Source: Bacteroidetes bacterium ADurb.Bin174 (GTDB lineage Bacteria > Bacteroidota > Bacteroidia > Bacteroidales > Paludibacteraceae). Taken from it: 64,000 nt of DNA. The notes under the pieces were generated by a model that was not told the DNA's origin, made no database searches, and was given only the letters and a program-made list of their open reading frames with translations. The position numbers were made by a program, and so were the translations under genes. This document shows, one piece after another, positions 7,254 through 15,241 of this stretch. Every line of letters begins with the position of its first letter. Position 1 is the first letter of the stretch. Where the stretch lies: contig MWCX01000081.1 in NCBI GenBank assembly GCA_002070265.1, positions 1 through 64,000 on the forward strand, given 5' to 3'.

Positions 7254-8594
7254 ATGCAACTTCCCGAATTGTTTGTTGAACGTATGAAAGCGATGCTTGG
7301 AGCTGATTATGTCGACTTTGAACAAGCTCTGCAATCGCCGTCTCCGGTGAGTGTGCGTGTCAATAATAAACTTGAAAACTACGTACCGTCTGAGCATCGG
7401 GTACCTTGGTGTGATACCGGATATTATTTGGAGGAACGACCGTTTTTTACGGCTGATCCATTGTTGCATGCAGGTGTGTATTACGTGCAGGAAGCCAGTT
7501 CCATGTTTTTAAAATATGTTGCAAAAGCTTTTTTGTCACAGGCGGAAAATGTATTGGATTTATGTGCTGCACCCGGTGGTAAATCAACTTTATTATTGGA
7601 GTCTTTACCTGATCATGCTTTGTTGGTCAGCAATGAAATTATTCGTTCCAGGGCTCAGATATTGGCTGAAAATATCACGAAGTGGGGTAGTCCCAATGTG
7701 GTAGTTACGAATAATGCCCCAAAAGATTTTCAGCAATTTCCTCAATTTTTTGATGCTGTCCTGGTAGATGCTCCTTGTTCGGGTGAAGGTATGTTCAGAA
7801 AAGATGCAGGGGCTATCGAGGAGTGGAGCATGCAAAATGTACAAAACTGTGCAATTCGTCAAAAATCTATCTTGCAGGATGTGTGGGACAGTCTGAAAGA
7901 CAACGGTTTGTTGATTTACAGTACCTGTACTTACAATAGGGAAGAGAATGAAAAACAAATTGCATGGATGTGTGGCGAGTTAGGGGCTGAACATCTAAAA
8001 ATTGATATCAGTGATTTTGATGGTATTGTTGAATCCGATTTAGGCTATAGATTTTATCCGCACAAAGTACGAGGAGAGGGCTTATTTATGGCTGTGCTGA
8101 GAAAAAACGGTTCAGGCAAACATACGTTAAGTCCACGTTTAAGCAAGATGCTGAAAGACAGCAAAACAATAGACCGTTCTAAACAGTATGATAATCAAAT
8201 ACTCCATCCTGAGAAGTTTGAGATTATCGAATTGCGAAATCAAATTCGCGCTATTCCTAAATCTCACCTGGATGTTTGTTTGAACTTCCAACATCGTCTC
8301 AACTGTCTTTTAAACGGTGTCCTAATTGCCGACATAAAGGGTAAAGACCATATTCCTGCTCATCAATTTGCATTGTCTAAAATTATCAATATTCACCAAT
8401 TTTCGACTTTTGATGTGGATTACGATACTGCCATTTCATATTTGAAAAAAGATAATATTCTGCTACCGAACACCATACAACGTTCTTATGTGTTGATAAG
8501 GTACAAACAACAAGTATCAGGTTGGGTTAAACATCTTGGTAACAGAACCAACAATATGTACCCTCAACATTGGCGGATCAAGATGCAGTTATAA
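7254..8594 (+). CDS. rsmF: RsmF/NOL1/NOP2/sun family rRNA cytosine-C5 methyltransferase
   Basis: This is a SAM-dependent 16S rRNA m5C methyltransferase-like enzyme of 446 residues. Its SAM site is LDLCAAPGGKSTLL, and the two catalytic-cysteine motifs are VDAPCSGEGMF and YSTCTYNREENE. A C-terminal PUA-like domain (about 300-446) makes it the long RsmF type rather than RsmB. The reading frame is open back to 7197, but that part overlaps the preceding terminator, and the ATG at 7254 (MQLPELFVERM) matches where the family begins. It stands alone. The exact target base is inferred from the family. Confidence 0.88.
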   Translation: MQLPELFVERMKAMLGADYVDFEQALQSPSPVSVRVNNKLENYVPSEHRVPWCDTGYYLEERPFFTADPLLHAGVYYVQEASSMFLKYVAKAFLSQAENVLDLCAAPGGKSTLLLESLPDHALLVSNEIIRSRAQILAENITKWGSPNVVVTNNAPKDFQQFPQFFDAVLVDAPCSGEGMFRKDAGAIEEWSMQNVQNCAIRQKSILQDVWDSLKDNGLLIYSTCTYNREENEKQIAWMCGELGAEHLKIDISDFDGIVESDLGYRFYPHKVRGEGLFMAVLRKNGSGKHTLSPRLSKMLKDSKTIDRSKQYDNQILHPEKFEIIELRNQIRAIPKSHLDVCLNFQHRLNCLLNGVLIADIKGKDHIPAHQFALSKIINIHQFSTFDVDYDTAISYLKKDNILLPNTIQRSYVLIRYKQQVSGWVKHLGNRTNNMYPQHWRIKMQL

Positions 8595-8630
8595 CTCTTT
8601 GATTTTATGTTTAAGTATTTATTAAGCATG

Positions 8631-8662
8631 TTGGTATAGATGAAATTGTTTTGTTATTTTTG
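8631..8662 (+). promoter_or_regulatory. Promoter of the lipoprotein-DUF4301 gene pair
   Basis: TTG (8631-8633) and TATTTTTG (8655-8662) are 21 bp apart, matching the Bacteroidota consensus. The ATG at 8701 follows 38 nt downstream. Confidence 0.65.
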
Positions 8663-8700
8663 CACTATCGGTATTCCCTTTTTTTGATTTAATTTTCAAA

Positions 8701-9753
8701 ATGGATCACATACAAAGCTTTTTACGAAGTATCGTATTCTTATTATTCGGCATCTTTTTGACCGCATGCTCGGGGATGTTATTTACAAGCATTGATGTGT
8801 TGCGTCCTGCAAAGGTGAATTTTCCGGAGGATGTTAACCACTTGTTGATTGTCAACAACTCGTTTCCTCAGCCTCATACTTATGGACATATCACCGAAAT
8901 GTTTGATGAAAGCCGTGAAACCATTTCGATTGAAACCGACAGCCTGGCGTTGTTTGCTTTAGCTTCTCTTTCTGAAGCAATGGCTGAGAAAGAGTTTTTT
9001 GCTTCCATTCATTTGATGCATGAATCCATAAAAAAAGATAGTAGTTTTTCAGATGTGACCTATCCTGACAGAGATTATCTCATTGATCTGTGTCGAAAGG
9101 AAGGAGCTGAAGGCATTATCTCTTTGAATCGTATCATTGTCAATGATAAGTTTGGAGAGTTGTATGATATGGAGGAAGCCACTTATATTGCTTATTTAGA
9201 GGCTATTTATGACTACAACTGGAGTGTACATTTCCCCGATAGAAATCAGATATATTCTTTTGCTGCAAAGGATACTGTATATTGGGAATCTGAGTCGTAT
9301 CACAGAAAAAGAGCTATCGACGGTTTACCCGACAGAAGGGATGCTTTGATAGATGGCGCTTTGATTAGCGGCAGGAGATCTGTTAGTAAATTTATCCCCT
9401 ATTGGGAACAGTCCGATCGCTATTTTTTTGAATTTCAGGATAAAAAACTCAAGCAAGGTCTTGATTCGGTATATCTTAAGAATTGGGATGCTGCCATTAA
9501 TATATGGACTGATTTGTTAGAAAAAACTTCTCAGAAATCGAAAAAAATAAAAACTGCCCACAATCTGTCAGTGCTTTACGAAATCAAAGGCGATATACAG
9601 CAGGCTTACGATTATTCAAACCAAGCCATAGATTTCTATATGGATATCATGTTGTTTGATTATCAGTCGATCTTGTTTATTGTGGAGCAGAATGAATCTT
9701 TGAGGAAAAGACTTGCTGAAATGAGTCTTTTAAACAAACAATTAGGTAATTAA
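8701..9753 (+). CDS. Lipoprotein with C-terminal TPR-like helices (DUF6340-like)
   Basis: The 350-residue protein has a lipoprotein signal with lipobox LTAC (Cys23). The N-terminal two thirds carry conserved-looking acidic and aromatic motifs but no catalytic pattern I recognise. Residues about 255-330 (NWDAAINIWTDLLEK, AHNLSVLYEIKGDIQQAYDY) resemble tetratricopeptide repeats. It looks like the Bacteroidota DUF6340 lipoprotein family, an assignment from memory rather than search. The DUF4301 gene follows 20 nt later, so the two are probably co-transcribed. The function is unknown. Confidence 0.75.
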   Translation: MDHIQSFLRSIVFLLFGIFLTACSGMLFTSIDVLRPAKVNFPEDVNHLLIVNNSFPQPHTYGHITEMFDESRETISIETDSLALFALASLSEAMAEKEFFASIHLMHESIKKDSSFSDVTYPDRDYLIDLCRKEGAEGIISLNRIIVNDKFGELYDMEEATYIAYLEAIYDYNWSVHFPDRNQIYSFAAKDTVYWESESYHRKRAIDGLPDRRDALIDGALISGRRSVSKFIPYWEQSDRYFFEFQDKKLKQGLDSVYLKNWDAAINIWTDLLEKTSQKSKKIKTAHNLSVLYEIKGDIQQAYDYSNQAIDFYMDIMLFDYQSILFIVEQNESLRKRLAEMSLLNKQLGN

Positions 9754-9773
9754 CATGATAAATCTTAAAATAT

Positions 9774-11303
9774 ATGCAAAATTTAACATTAAGTCAGGCT
9801 GATTTACTTCAGTTGAAAGAAAAGGGCATTTCTGAATTGAAGTTGAAAGAACAACTGAATGCATTTGCCAAAGGATTCCCGTTCCTGTCTGTTGTCAGTT
9901 CAGCTTCCGTTGATAAGGGCATCTTGCATTTATCTCACGAAGATATTTCGGAATGTCTCCATGTTTGGGATCTTTATCTTGAAAAAAATCATACCATCAT
10001 AAAATTTGTACCTGCCTCGGGAGCGGCGAGTCGTATGTTTAAGGATTTGTATGAATTTTTAGATGGAAAATCCGAGCTTCCACAGAAAGAATCAGTAATT
10101 GAGTTTTTTGAGCAAATCGACAAGTTTGCATTTTATGATTTGTTAGACGGCACTTGTGAAGCCAATGAAGGAGCTGATATTGCAAGTCTGATTGCAGCCG
10201 GAAAGTACAAGTCTGTTGTAGATAATTTGCTGAACGCTAAAGGCTTAAATTATGGTTCCTTGCCTAAAGGTCTGTTGCTGTTTCACAAATATGAGCAGGA
10301 AAATCGCACTCCTTTTATGGAACACCTGGCAGAAGGTTCTTTTTATGCACGAAACAAACAGGGTGCAGTCCATATACATTTTACGGTGTCGGGCAATCAT
10401 CAGCCTTTGTTTGAAAAACATTTCAAAGAAGTAGTTGATGATTTTTCCACTGCCTTTCATGCCGATTATCTGATAAGTTTCTCCGAACAAAAACCATCTA
10501 CAGACACTATTGCTGCGGATGAAAACAATCAGCCATTCAGAGAAAAGGGTAAATTGCTCTTTCGACCGGGAGGTCATGGTGCATTGATTGAGAACCTGAA
10601 TGATTTGGATGTAGATGTGATATTTATTAAGAATATTGATAATGTGGTTCCGGATGCATTGAAAAATCCGACTATTATTTATAAGAAGATGATAGCCGGA
10701 TTGTTGGTGAAAATTCAGAAACAAACTTTTGAATATCTTCGGATGATGGATAAAGGACAGCTTCCTGAACACCAATTGCAAGAAATATCAAGCTTTTGTG
10801 AAAAGACTTTAAATAACTTACATCCGAACATTTCCGGTTTATCAGGTAGAGCCTTGCAGGATTATTTGAAGTGTAAACTAAACCGCCCCATCAGGGTTTG
10901 CGGCATGGTGCTCAATACGGGAGAGCCGGGTGGCGGACCATTTTTTACAAAAAACCAGGACGGGACTATTTCAGCGCAGATACTTGAAAGTTCACAAATC
11001 GACACAAGCAATCCGAAAGAAAGAAGTAAAATGGCGCAATCCACTCATTTTAATCCGGTTGATTTGGTTTGTGGTGTGAGAAATTATAAAGGAGAGAAAT
11101 TTAATTTAACCCAATATGTTGATAAGGATACCGGCTTTATCTCTTTGAAATCTAAAAGTGGAAAAACTCTGAAAGCCTTAGAGTTACCGGGATTGTGGAA
11201 TGGTGCCATGTCGGATTGGAATACCATCTTCGTTGAGGTACCAATAACTACCTTTAATCCGGTAAAAACGGTGAATGATTTGTTACGTATTGTGCATCAA
11301 TGA
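9774..11303 (+). CDS. DUF4301 family protein, nucleotidyltransferase-like
   Basis: This 509-residue cytoplasmic protein matches my recollection of the Bacteroidota family DUF4301. Its motifs FVPASGAASRMFKDL (about 76-90), KGLLLFHKY, and GGHGALIENLN followed by IFIKNIDNVVPD (about 265-300) resemble the substrate-binding signatures of UDP-sugar pyrophosphorylase-type nucleotidyltransferases. A sugar-nucleotide activity is therefore a reasonable but unproven inference. It probably shares the promoter at 8631-8662 with the lipoprotein gene before it. A heptad repeat array begins 8 nt after its stop. Confidence 0.8.
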   Translation: MQNLTLSQADLLQLKEKGISELKLKEQLNAFAKGFPFLSVVSSASVDKGILHLSHEDISECLHVWDLYLEKNHTIIKFVPASGAASRMFKDLYEFLDGKSELPQKESVIEFFEQIDKFAFYDLLDGTCEANEGADIASLIAAGKYKSVVDNLLNAKGLNYGSLPKGLLLFHKYEQENRTPFMEHLAEGSFYARNKQGAVHIHFTVSGNHQPLFEKHFKEVVDDFSTAFHADYLISFSEQKPSTDTIAADENNQPFREKGKLLFRPGGHGALIENLNDLDVDVIFIKNIDNVVPDALKNPTIIYKKMIAGLLVKIQKQTFEYLRMMDKGQLPEHQLQEISSFCEKTLNNLHPNISGLSGRALQDYLKCKLNRPIRVCGMVLNTGEPGGGPFFTKNQDGTISAQILESSQIDTSNPKERSKMAQSTHFNPVDLVCGVRNYKGEKFNLTQYVDKDTGFISLKSKSGKTLKALELPGLWNGAMSDWNTIFVEVPITTFNPVKTVNDLLRIVHQ

Positions 11304-11310
11304 GGAAAGC

Positions 11311-11359
11311 AAAGAATAAAGAGTAAAGAGTAAAGACGAAGAACTAAAAACGAAGAACA
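11311..11359. repeat. AT-rich degenerate heptanucleotide array
   Basis: Seven in-phase 7-mers: AAAGAAT, AAAGAGT, AAAGAGT, AAAGACG, AAGAACT, AAAAACG, AAGAACA. They begin 8 nt after the DUF4301 stop. The units resemble the AACTAAG/AACGAAG 7-mers at 24159-24200 and 63775-63823. Confidence 0.75.
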
Positions 11360-11415
11360 TTTAGCAACCGATCAATATCCGGTATCAACGCCAAAAACAA
11401 CAATTATCTTCATCC

Positions 11416-11446
11416 TTTGTTTATTCGGAGAAAACTACTAAATTTG
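11416..11446 (+). promoter_or_regulatory. Promoter of tRNA-Pro
   Basis: TTTG (11416-11419) and TAAATTTG (11439-11446) have a 19-bp spacer. The mature tRNA 5' end lies 15 nt beyond the -7 box. Confidence 0.75.
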
Positions 11447-11460
11447 CAGTCTCAAAAAAA

Positions 11461-11534
11461 CGGGATGTAGCGCAGTCCGGTAGCGCACACGTCTGGGGGG
11501 CGTGTGGTCGCAGGTTCAAATCCTGTCATCCCGA
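11461..11534 (+). tRNA. tRNA-Pro (anticodon GGG)
   Basis: A full cloverleaf can be drawn: acceptor CGGGATG/CATCCCG, D stem GCGC/GCGC, anticodon stem CACGT/GCGTG with loop CTGGGGG (anticodon GGG), T stem GCAGG/CCTGT, discriminator A. CCA is not encoded. A promoter precedes it and a terminator follows. Confidence 0.95.
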
Positions 11535-11542
11535 CAAAAGTT

Positions 11543-11583
11543 AAAGGCGAGTTGATGCTATTGTTGCATTACTCGCCTTTTTC
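11543..11583 (+). terminator. Intrinsic terminator after tRNA-Pro
   Basis: An AAAGGCGAGT / ACTCGCCTTT stem with an 18-nt loop is followed by further Ts. Confidence 0.85.
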
Positions 11584-11596
11584 AGTATAAACGAAA

Positions 11597-11632
11597 GGAA
11601 TATTCGTTAAATTCAAATTTAATGAATATCCC
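11597..11632. mobile_element. Fused terminal inverted repeats of the local IS family (relict)
   Basis: GGAATATTCGTTAAATTC followed directly by AAATTTAATGAATATCCC forms a 36-bp imperfect palindrome. Its halves match the left (GGGATATTCGTTTAATTC) and right ends of the IS at 37484-39180. It looks like an IS or MITE reduced to its two ends. The remaining 11633-12030 is AT-rich, with one possible promoter (TTTG 11849-11852, TACCTTCG 11873-11880) and no gene that I can support. Confidence 0.65.
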
Positions 11633-12030
11633 TATTTGGGGAACTGGAGCTTGATTTTTAACCAGTTTCTGACTATTTCTGAGGACAGAATACAAACATA
11701 AAAAACACATAGTTTTTCATTTACAGAAAATATTGAATACCCTTGAGAAAAGCATAACTTGCCGAGATTGATTGAAAGAGAAAACTCTATAGTCTCTATC
11801 CGTCTTTAAATTGTTTCAAAAAAATCCTTTCTCGTAAACACTTCTTTTTTTGTTCAATTAGAACGTTTTTTATACCTTCGTCGACTAAAGATACACCGGA
11901 TTCTGTAAAGTAGATTGTTCAGAGGGTGTTTGTTCTGTTTTGGGAAATCTATCACTCATCTATTCTATTGATAGCAATGAATTTTTGGATTTAAGATAAA
12001 TGAAAGATAAATTATAAAAGTACTTAAAAG

Positions 12031-12837
12031 ATGAAGTTTATTAACCTTATTTATGCTTTGGTGTTTTTCACTATAGCAATTTTTGCATTGAAATATTTTT
12101 CTGTATCTGACGAAAGCATTATTATAGCATTAATAGGAGCGTTGGCTACGTTTGTTGTGGTGGGTAATTACGTGCAGGTTAAGGATATGGAGAGAAAATT
12201 TAATGAGAGGGTAGAAGAACAAAGAAAATCAATAGATAAAATTAATTCAGAATTGAATGAGTTAAGTAAATTAAAATTCAACTCAAACGAAATACGTAGG
12301 GAAATATTAATGGCTCAAATCCGTCCTTATTATGTAAAGTTTAATGCCTATCTCAAATTTATTAATTTCATGGACGGGTTGATGGAGTGGAATAATAAAG
12401 AGGTTATTAAAAAATTTGATAGTGCATTTCTTGGACATAACGATAAAAACATGGATGAACTGATAAAGACTTACCCATATCTTAAAGTTTATAAGTTCTT
12501 TAAAGAGCTTATAACGTGGTACGAACACGGTGAAAGAAATGATTTTGTAAACATTTTACCATCTAAATATGCCAGTGAATGTGAAGATTATTCGCTTGGA
12601 ATATTTAACTCATATCATAACGGAGTAATTGATAAAATACAAAAAAGTTCATTTAATAATATTAATAAATATATAGAAAAGGAAATACAAAAAGAGCTTA
12701 GGATGATAGATGATACATATAATATTAAAGAGATAGATTTTTCTTTAATTGCCGATGTATCATTGTTTGTTTCAGAAAATGTATTGAATCATATTGTTGA
12801 TTTAACACGTCAATATGAAGCTATTAGAGATTATTAA
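12031..12837 (+). CDS. Hypothetical membrane-anchored coiled-coil protein
   Basis: The 268-residue protein has two hydrophobic helices at the N-terminus (about 5-22 and 30-50). A charged heptad-rich coiled coil follows (about 52-90), then a mostly helical, Lys/Asn-rich C-terminal region. I recognise no family. Codon use is strongly A/T-biased compared with the housekeeping genes, and it lies alone just downstream of tRNA-Pro, both of which would fit acquisition by transfer. No partner gene is adjacent. Confidence 0.7.
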   Translation: MKFINLIYALVFFTIAIFALKYFSVSDESIIIALIGALATFVVVGNYVQVKDMERKFNERVEEQRKSIDKINSELNELSKLKFNSNEIRREILMAQIRPYYVKFNAYLKFINFMDGLMEWNNKEVIKKFDSAFLGHNDKNMDELIKTYPYLKVYKFFKELITWYEHGERNDFVNILPSKYASECEDYSLGIFNSYHNGVIDKIQKSSFNNINKYIEKEIQKELRMIDDTYNIKEIDFSLIADVSLFVSENVLNHIVDLTRQYEAIRDY

Positions 12838-12903
12838 ATTACACAAGTGTCCCATTAAAGTTAGATTAAAATAAACCACTCTTCCATATTGCTTTCAGCA
12901 TTC

Positions 12904-15099
12904 CTAATTAGCACTTTTTGAGGCTTCGGCGGTGTTACCGTAAACTCCGATATTTATTCTGCTCCCATTTGGAGATGGTTCCTTTGCGTAATCATCCTTT
13001 GGATTACCTGCATCAATACATGGACTTGTTATCTCATCGGTAATCCAAGCTGTTCCGTTCCACCTTCCATATTGTGATTTGAGATGAAAATCATGATTTG
13101 TCCGATCTGCAAATTGAGGATCTGCTTTTATATTACTTTCAGGTAACTCAATATTGTATGTGTCTCCCTCCGTGTTATTGAAAAAACAATTATAAGAAAT
13201 TATAAAAGAGTGTGTTTCAGACAAATTATTCCTTATTCCATGATAACGGCTGTTGGAAATAATATTATTTTCTACCGTCAATACAAAAGCTAAAGTCCCG
13301 GGAGGAGGGTACGAATACACATTGGCTTGTATGATCCCGGAATGTCCCGCTCCGTCAATCACATTATTTTTTATAGTAGCATTAAATCCGTCGGAGATGA
13401 TGCCGTGTTGCCCTGTATTGTATATTTTATTGTGATGAACATTTACTTCAGCCACTGAAGATTTATAATCTCCGGCTCCGAAAATCCATATTCCATATGT
13501 TCTCGGTTTGTAAATTTCATTGTTGTAAATATTGATTTGATCCATTGAAACATTACCCCACTTCTGGATTTGAATACCTGCACCACCTTCGCTATTTGAA
13601 GTGATATAGTTGTCGTATATTTCAACAATATTTGTATTATACATTCGTATTCCGCAATTTAACCTGTTTGTGATTTGATTATTATAAACTTGCACATTTT
13701 TCCCTCTATTCACACAAACGGCATCATGTTGTATCCTATTTATCGTATTGTCATAGATTTGGATATTTTCATTGGTAGCGGAGTTGTTATGCCCGATCAA
13801 AATTCCATCGCCGTAATTTCCACTTAAATGCATATTATGAATAGAGATATTACTTCCGTTTAAAATAATGCATAAATAATATCGGTCTATCTTTGGCGGC
13901 TTAACAACTCCCGGTTCATTCCCGTATAACTGAAATCCTGAAATTTCAATATTCTGATTGGTATTCGACATGTTTCCGATTAATGGGATATATTCCGCCC
14001 AATTGGCACCGTCATGAGGTTGAATTTTCACATCGGCGTCTCCTTTTAGATGGGTATTATCACCAATTTTTACGGTACCGCCTGTAAGAAATGTGAACGG
14101 ACCTTTTAGATAAACGGTTCCTCCGCTTAATTGAGCAATTTCCGTTAATGCTTTGTTTAAAATGGTATCACTGCGGGTATTGCCGGCAATGCAGGAATAA
14201 CTGTTCTTCAGCGCTCCTTGTTTGTCATAAACAAGCACATTACCGGCTTCTGTGGATCCGGGATCTTCCATCCATCCGGAACTAAGTGTAACGGTATATA
14301 GTTGACCGGCCGTATAAATCTCACCGTTTGTAGAACGAACTTCATTTTTGTAAGTTTTATCGCCCACCAGTGTTACAGTAAACGTGTCACCTGATTTTAC
14401 ATTTGGCACTTCTTCCGGCAGAAAACTCATATAGGCCGTGAGATTGTTTTCCGATGCGCTGAATGTAATCGCATCGGACGCAAAATTCATGGATACGATT
14501 TTTGTACCGGTGTCTGTTTCCACCTCCCATTCCAATTTTTTCAATGTTCCCACTTGAGCAGGGATATTAGTCAGGTCGAACTTCACGATGGAACTCATCA
14601 TTGTTAACCGAATGGCAACTGTCAAATCGGATATTTCGGTATTTTCCAATACAATATACTTTTTCAGATGTGCGGTACTTCCGTTAGCTTCCTGTTTTTG
14701 CTCATTCATAAAAGAATAGGTGACGCTACCGGATTCCTCATCAATGGTTATAGTAGCCGGATAATAAATTTTATACTTAACCGCTTCGTTTATGGCTTTT
14801 CCGGTAAAAGGTCCAGATGCTTTATTCGGTGTTCCCGTATAGGTGAATGTTGATTTTCCTTTATAATCACCTGCATCATCCAACCCTACTACCAGTAGTT
14901 GATCGCCTTCTTCCCACGTGAGTTCGAAGAAGGTATTTTCGGCTACGCGGAGTTCGGTATTGTCAGGCATGTCAACCTGAATGGTGATCTCTTTTTCTGT
15001 TGGCTCTTCCACTATAGGGATATTATCTTTGGTACAACCGATGACCAGTACCAGCAACATAGTTATCACATGCATAATTATCTTAAATTGTTTTTTCAT
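12904..15099 (-). CDS. Surface lipoprotein: fimbrillin-like domain plus right-handed beta-helix
   Basis: The 731-residue protein has a lipoprotein signal (VIGC, Cys22). Residues about 35-275 resemble the two-domain fimbrillin fold of Bacteroidota (EEGDQLLVVGLDD, YKIYYPATITI, FLPEEVPNVKSGDTFTVTL). From about 330 to 690 come repeated N-x-I-Y/V-N-N units (IQIYDNTINRI, VQVYNNQITN, INIYNNEIYK, VNVHHNKIYN), typical of a parallel beta-helix as in pectate-lyase-like and NosD proteins. It is probably displayed at the cell surface for adhesion or glycan binding or cleavage. No catalytic residues can be assigned. The preceding gene is read in the same direction, with a long hairpin between them. Confidence 0.78.
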   Translation of the reverse strand: MKKQFKIIMHVITMLLVLVIGCTKDNIPIVEEPTEKEITIQVDMPDNTELRVAENTFFELTWEEGDQLLVVGLDDAGDYKGKSTFTYTGTPNKASGPFTGKAINEAVKYKIYYPATITIDEESGSVTYSFMNEQKQEANGSTAHLKKYIVLENTEISDLTVAIRLTMMSSIVKFDLTNIPAQVGTLKKLEWEVETDTGTKIVSMNFASDAITFSASENNLTAYMSFLPEEVPNVKSGDTFTVTLVGDKTYKNEVRSTNGEIYTAGQLYTVTLSSGWMEDPGSTEAGNVLVYDKQGALKNSYSCIAGNTRSDTILNKALTEIAQLSGGTVYLKGPFTFLTGGTVKIGDNTHLKGDADVKIQPHDGANWAEYIPLIGNMSNTNQNIEISGFQLYGNEPGVVKPPKIDRYYLCIILNGSNISIHNMHLSGNYGDGILIGHNNSATNENIQIYDNTINRIQHDAVCVNRGKNVQVYNNQITNRLNCGIRMYNTNIVEIYDNYITSNSEGGAGIQIQKWGNVSMDQINIYNNEIYKPRTYGIWIFGAGDYKSSVAEVNVHHNKIYNTGQHGIISDGFNATIKNNVIDGAGHSGIIQANVYSYPPPGTLAFVLTVENNIISNSRYHGIRNNLSETHSFIISYNCFFNNTEGDTYNIELPESNIKADPQFADRTNHDFHLKSQYGRWNGTAWITDEITSPCIDAGNPKDDYAKEPSPNGSRINIGVYGNTAEASKSAN

Positions 15100-15141
15100 C
15101 TGTTTATTTTTTATATTTAGTGTTGTCAGATGGAACCTTTG

Positions 15142-15190
15142 ACGATTAAAATAATCATTAATTTGTGTGTTTAATGATTATTTTAATCGT
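15142..15190. repeat. 20-bp perfect inverted repeat with 9-bp loop
   Basis: Positions 15142-15161 (ACGATTAAAATAATCATTAA) are the exact reverse complement of 15171-15190. It lies in the 142-bp gap between two minus-strand genes. No run of Ts follows on either strand, so it is not a textbook terminator. A processing site, attenuator or protein-binding site are alternatives. Confidence 0.75.
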
Positions 15191-15241
15191 GTCGGTTTCA
15201 TACGATTTTCTGTTTTTTAGATAGAATAGGATATATAACAA

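Noticed and set aside
10245-10781. 178-residue minus-strand frame inside the DUF4301 gene
   Set aside because: It overlaps a clear conserved coding region completely and shows no family motif or promoter.
15142-15190. Invertible promoter
   Set aside because: The segment between the repeats is only 9 bp and holds no promoter; no invertase gene is present.
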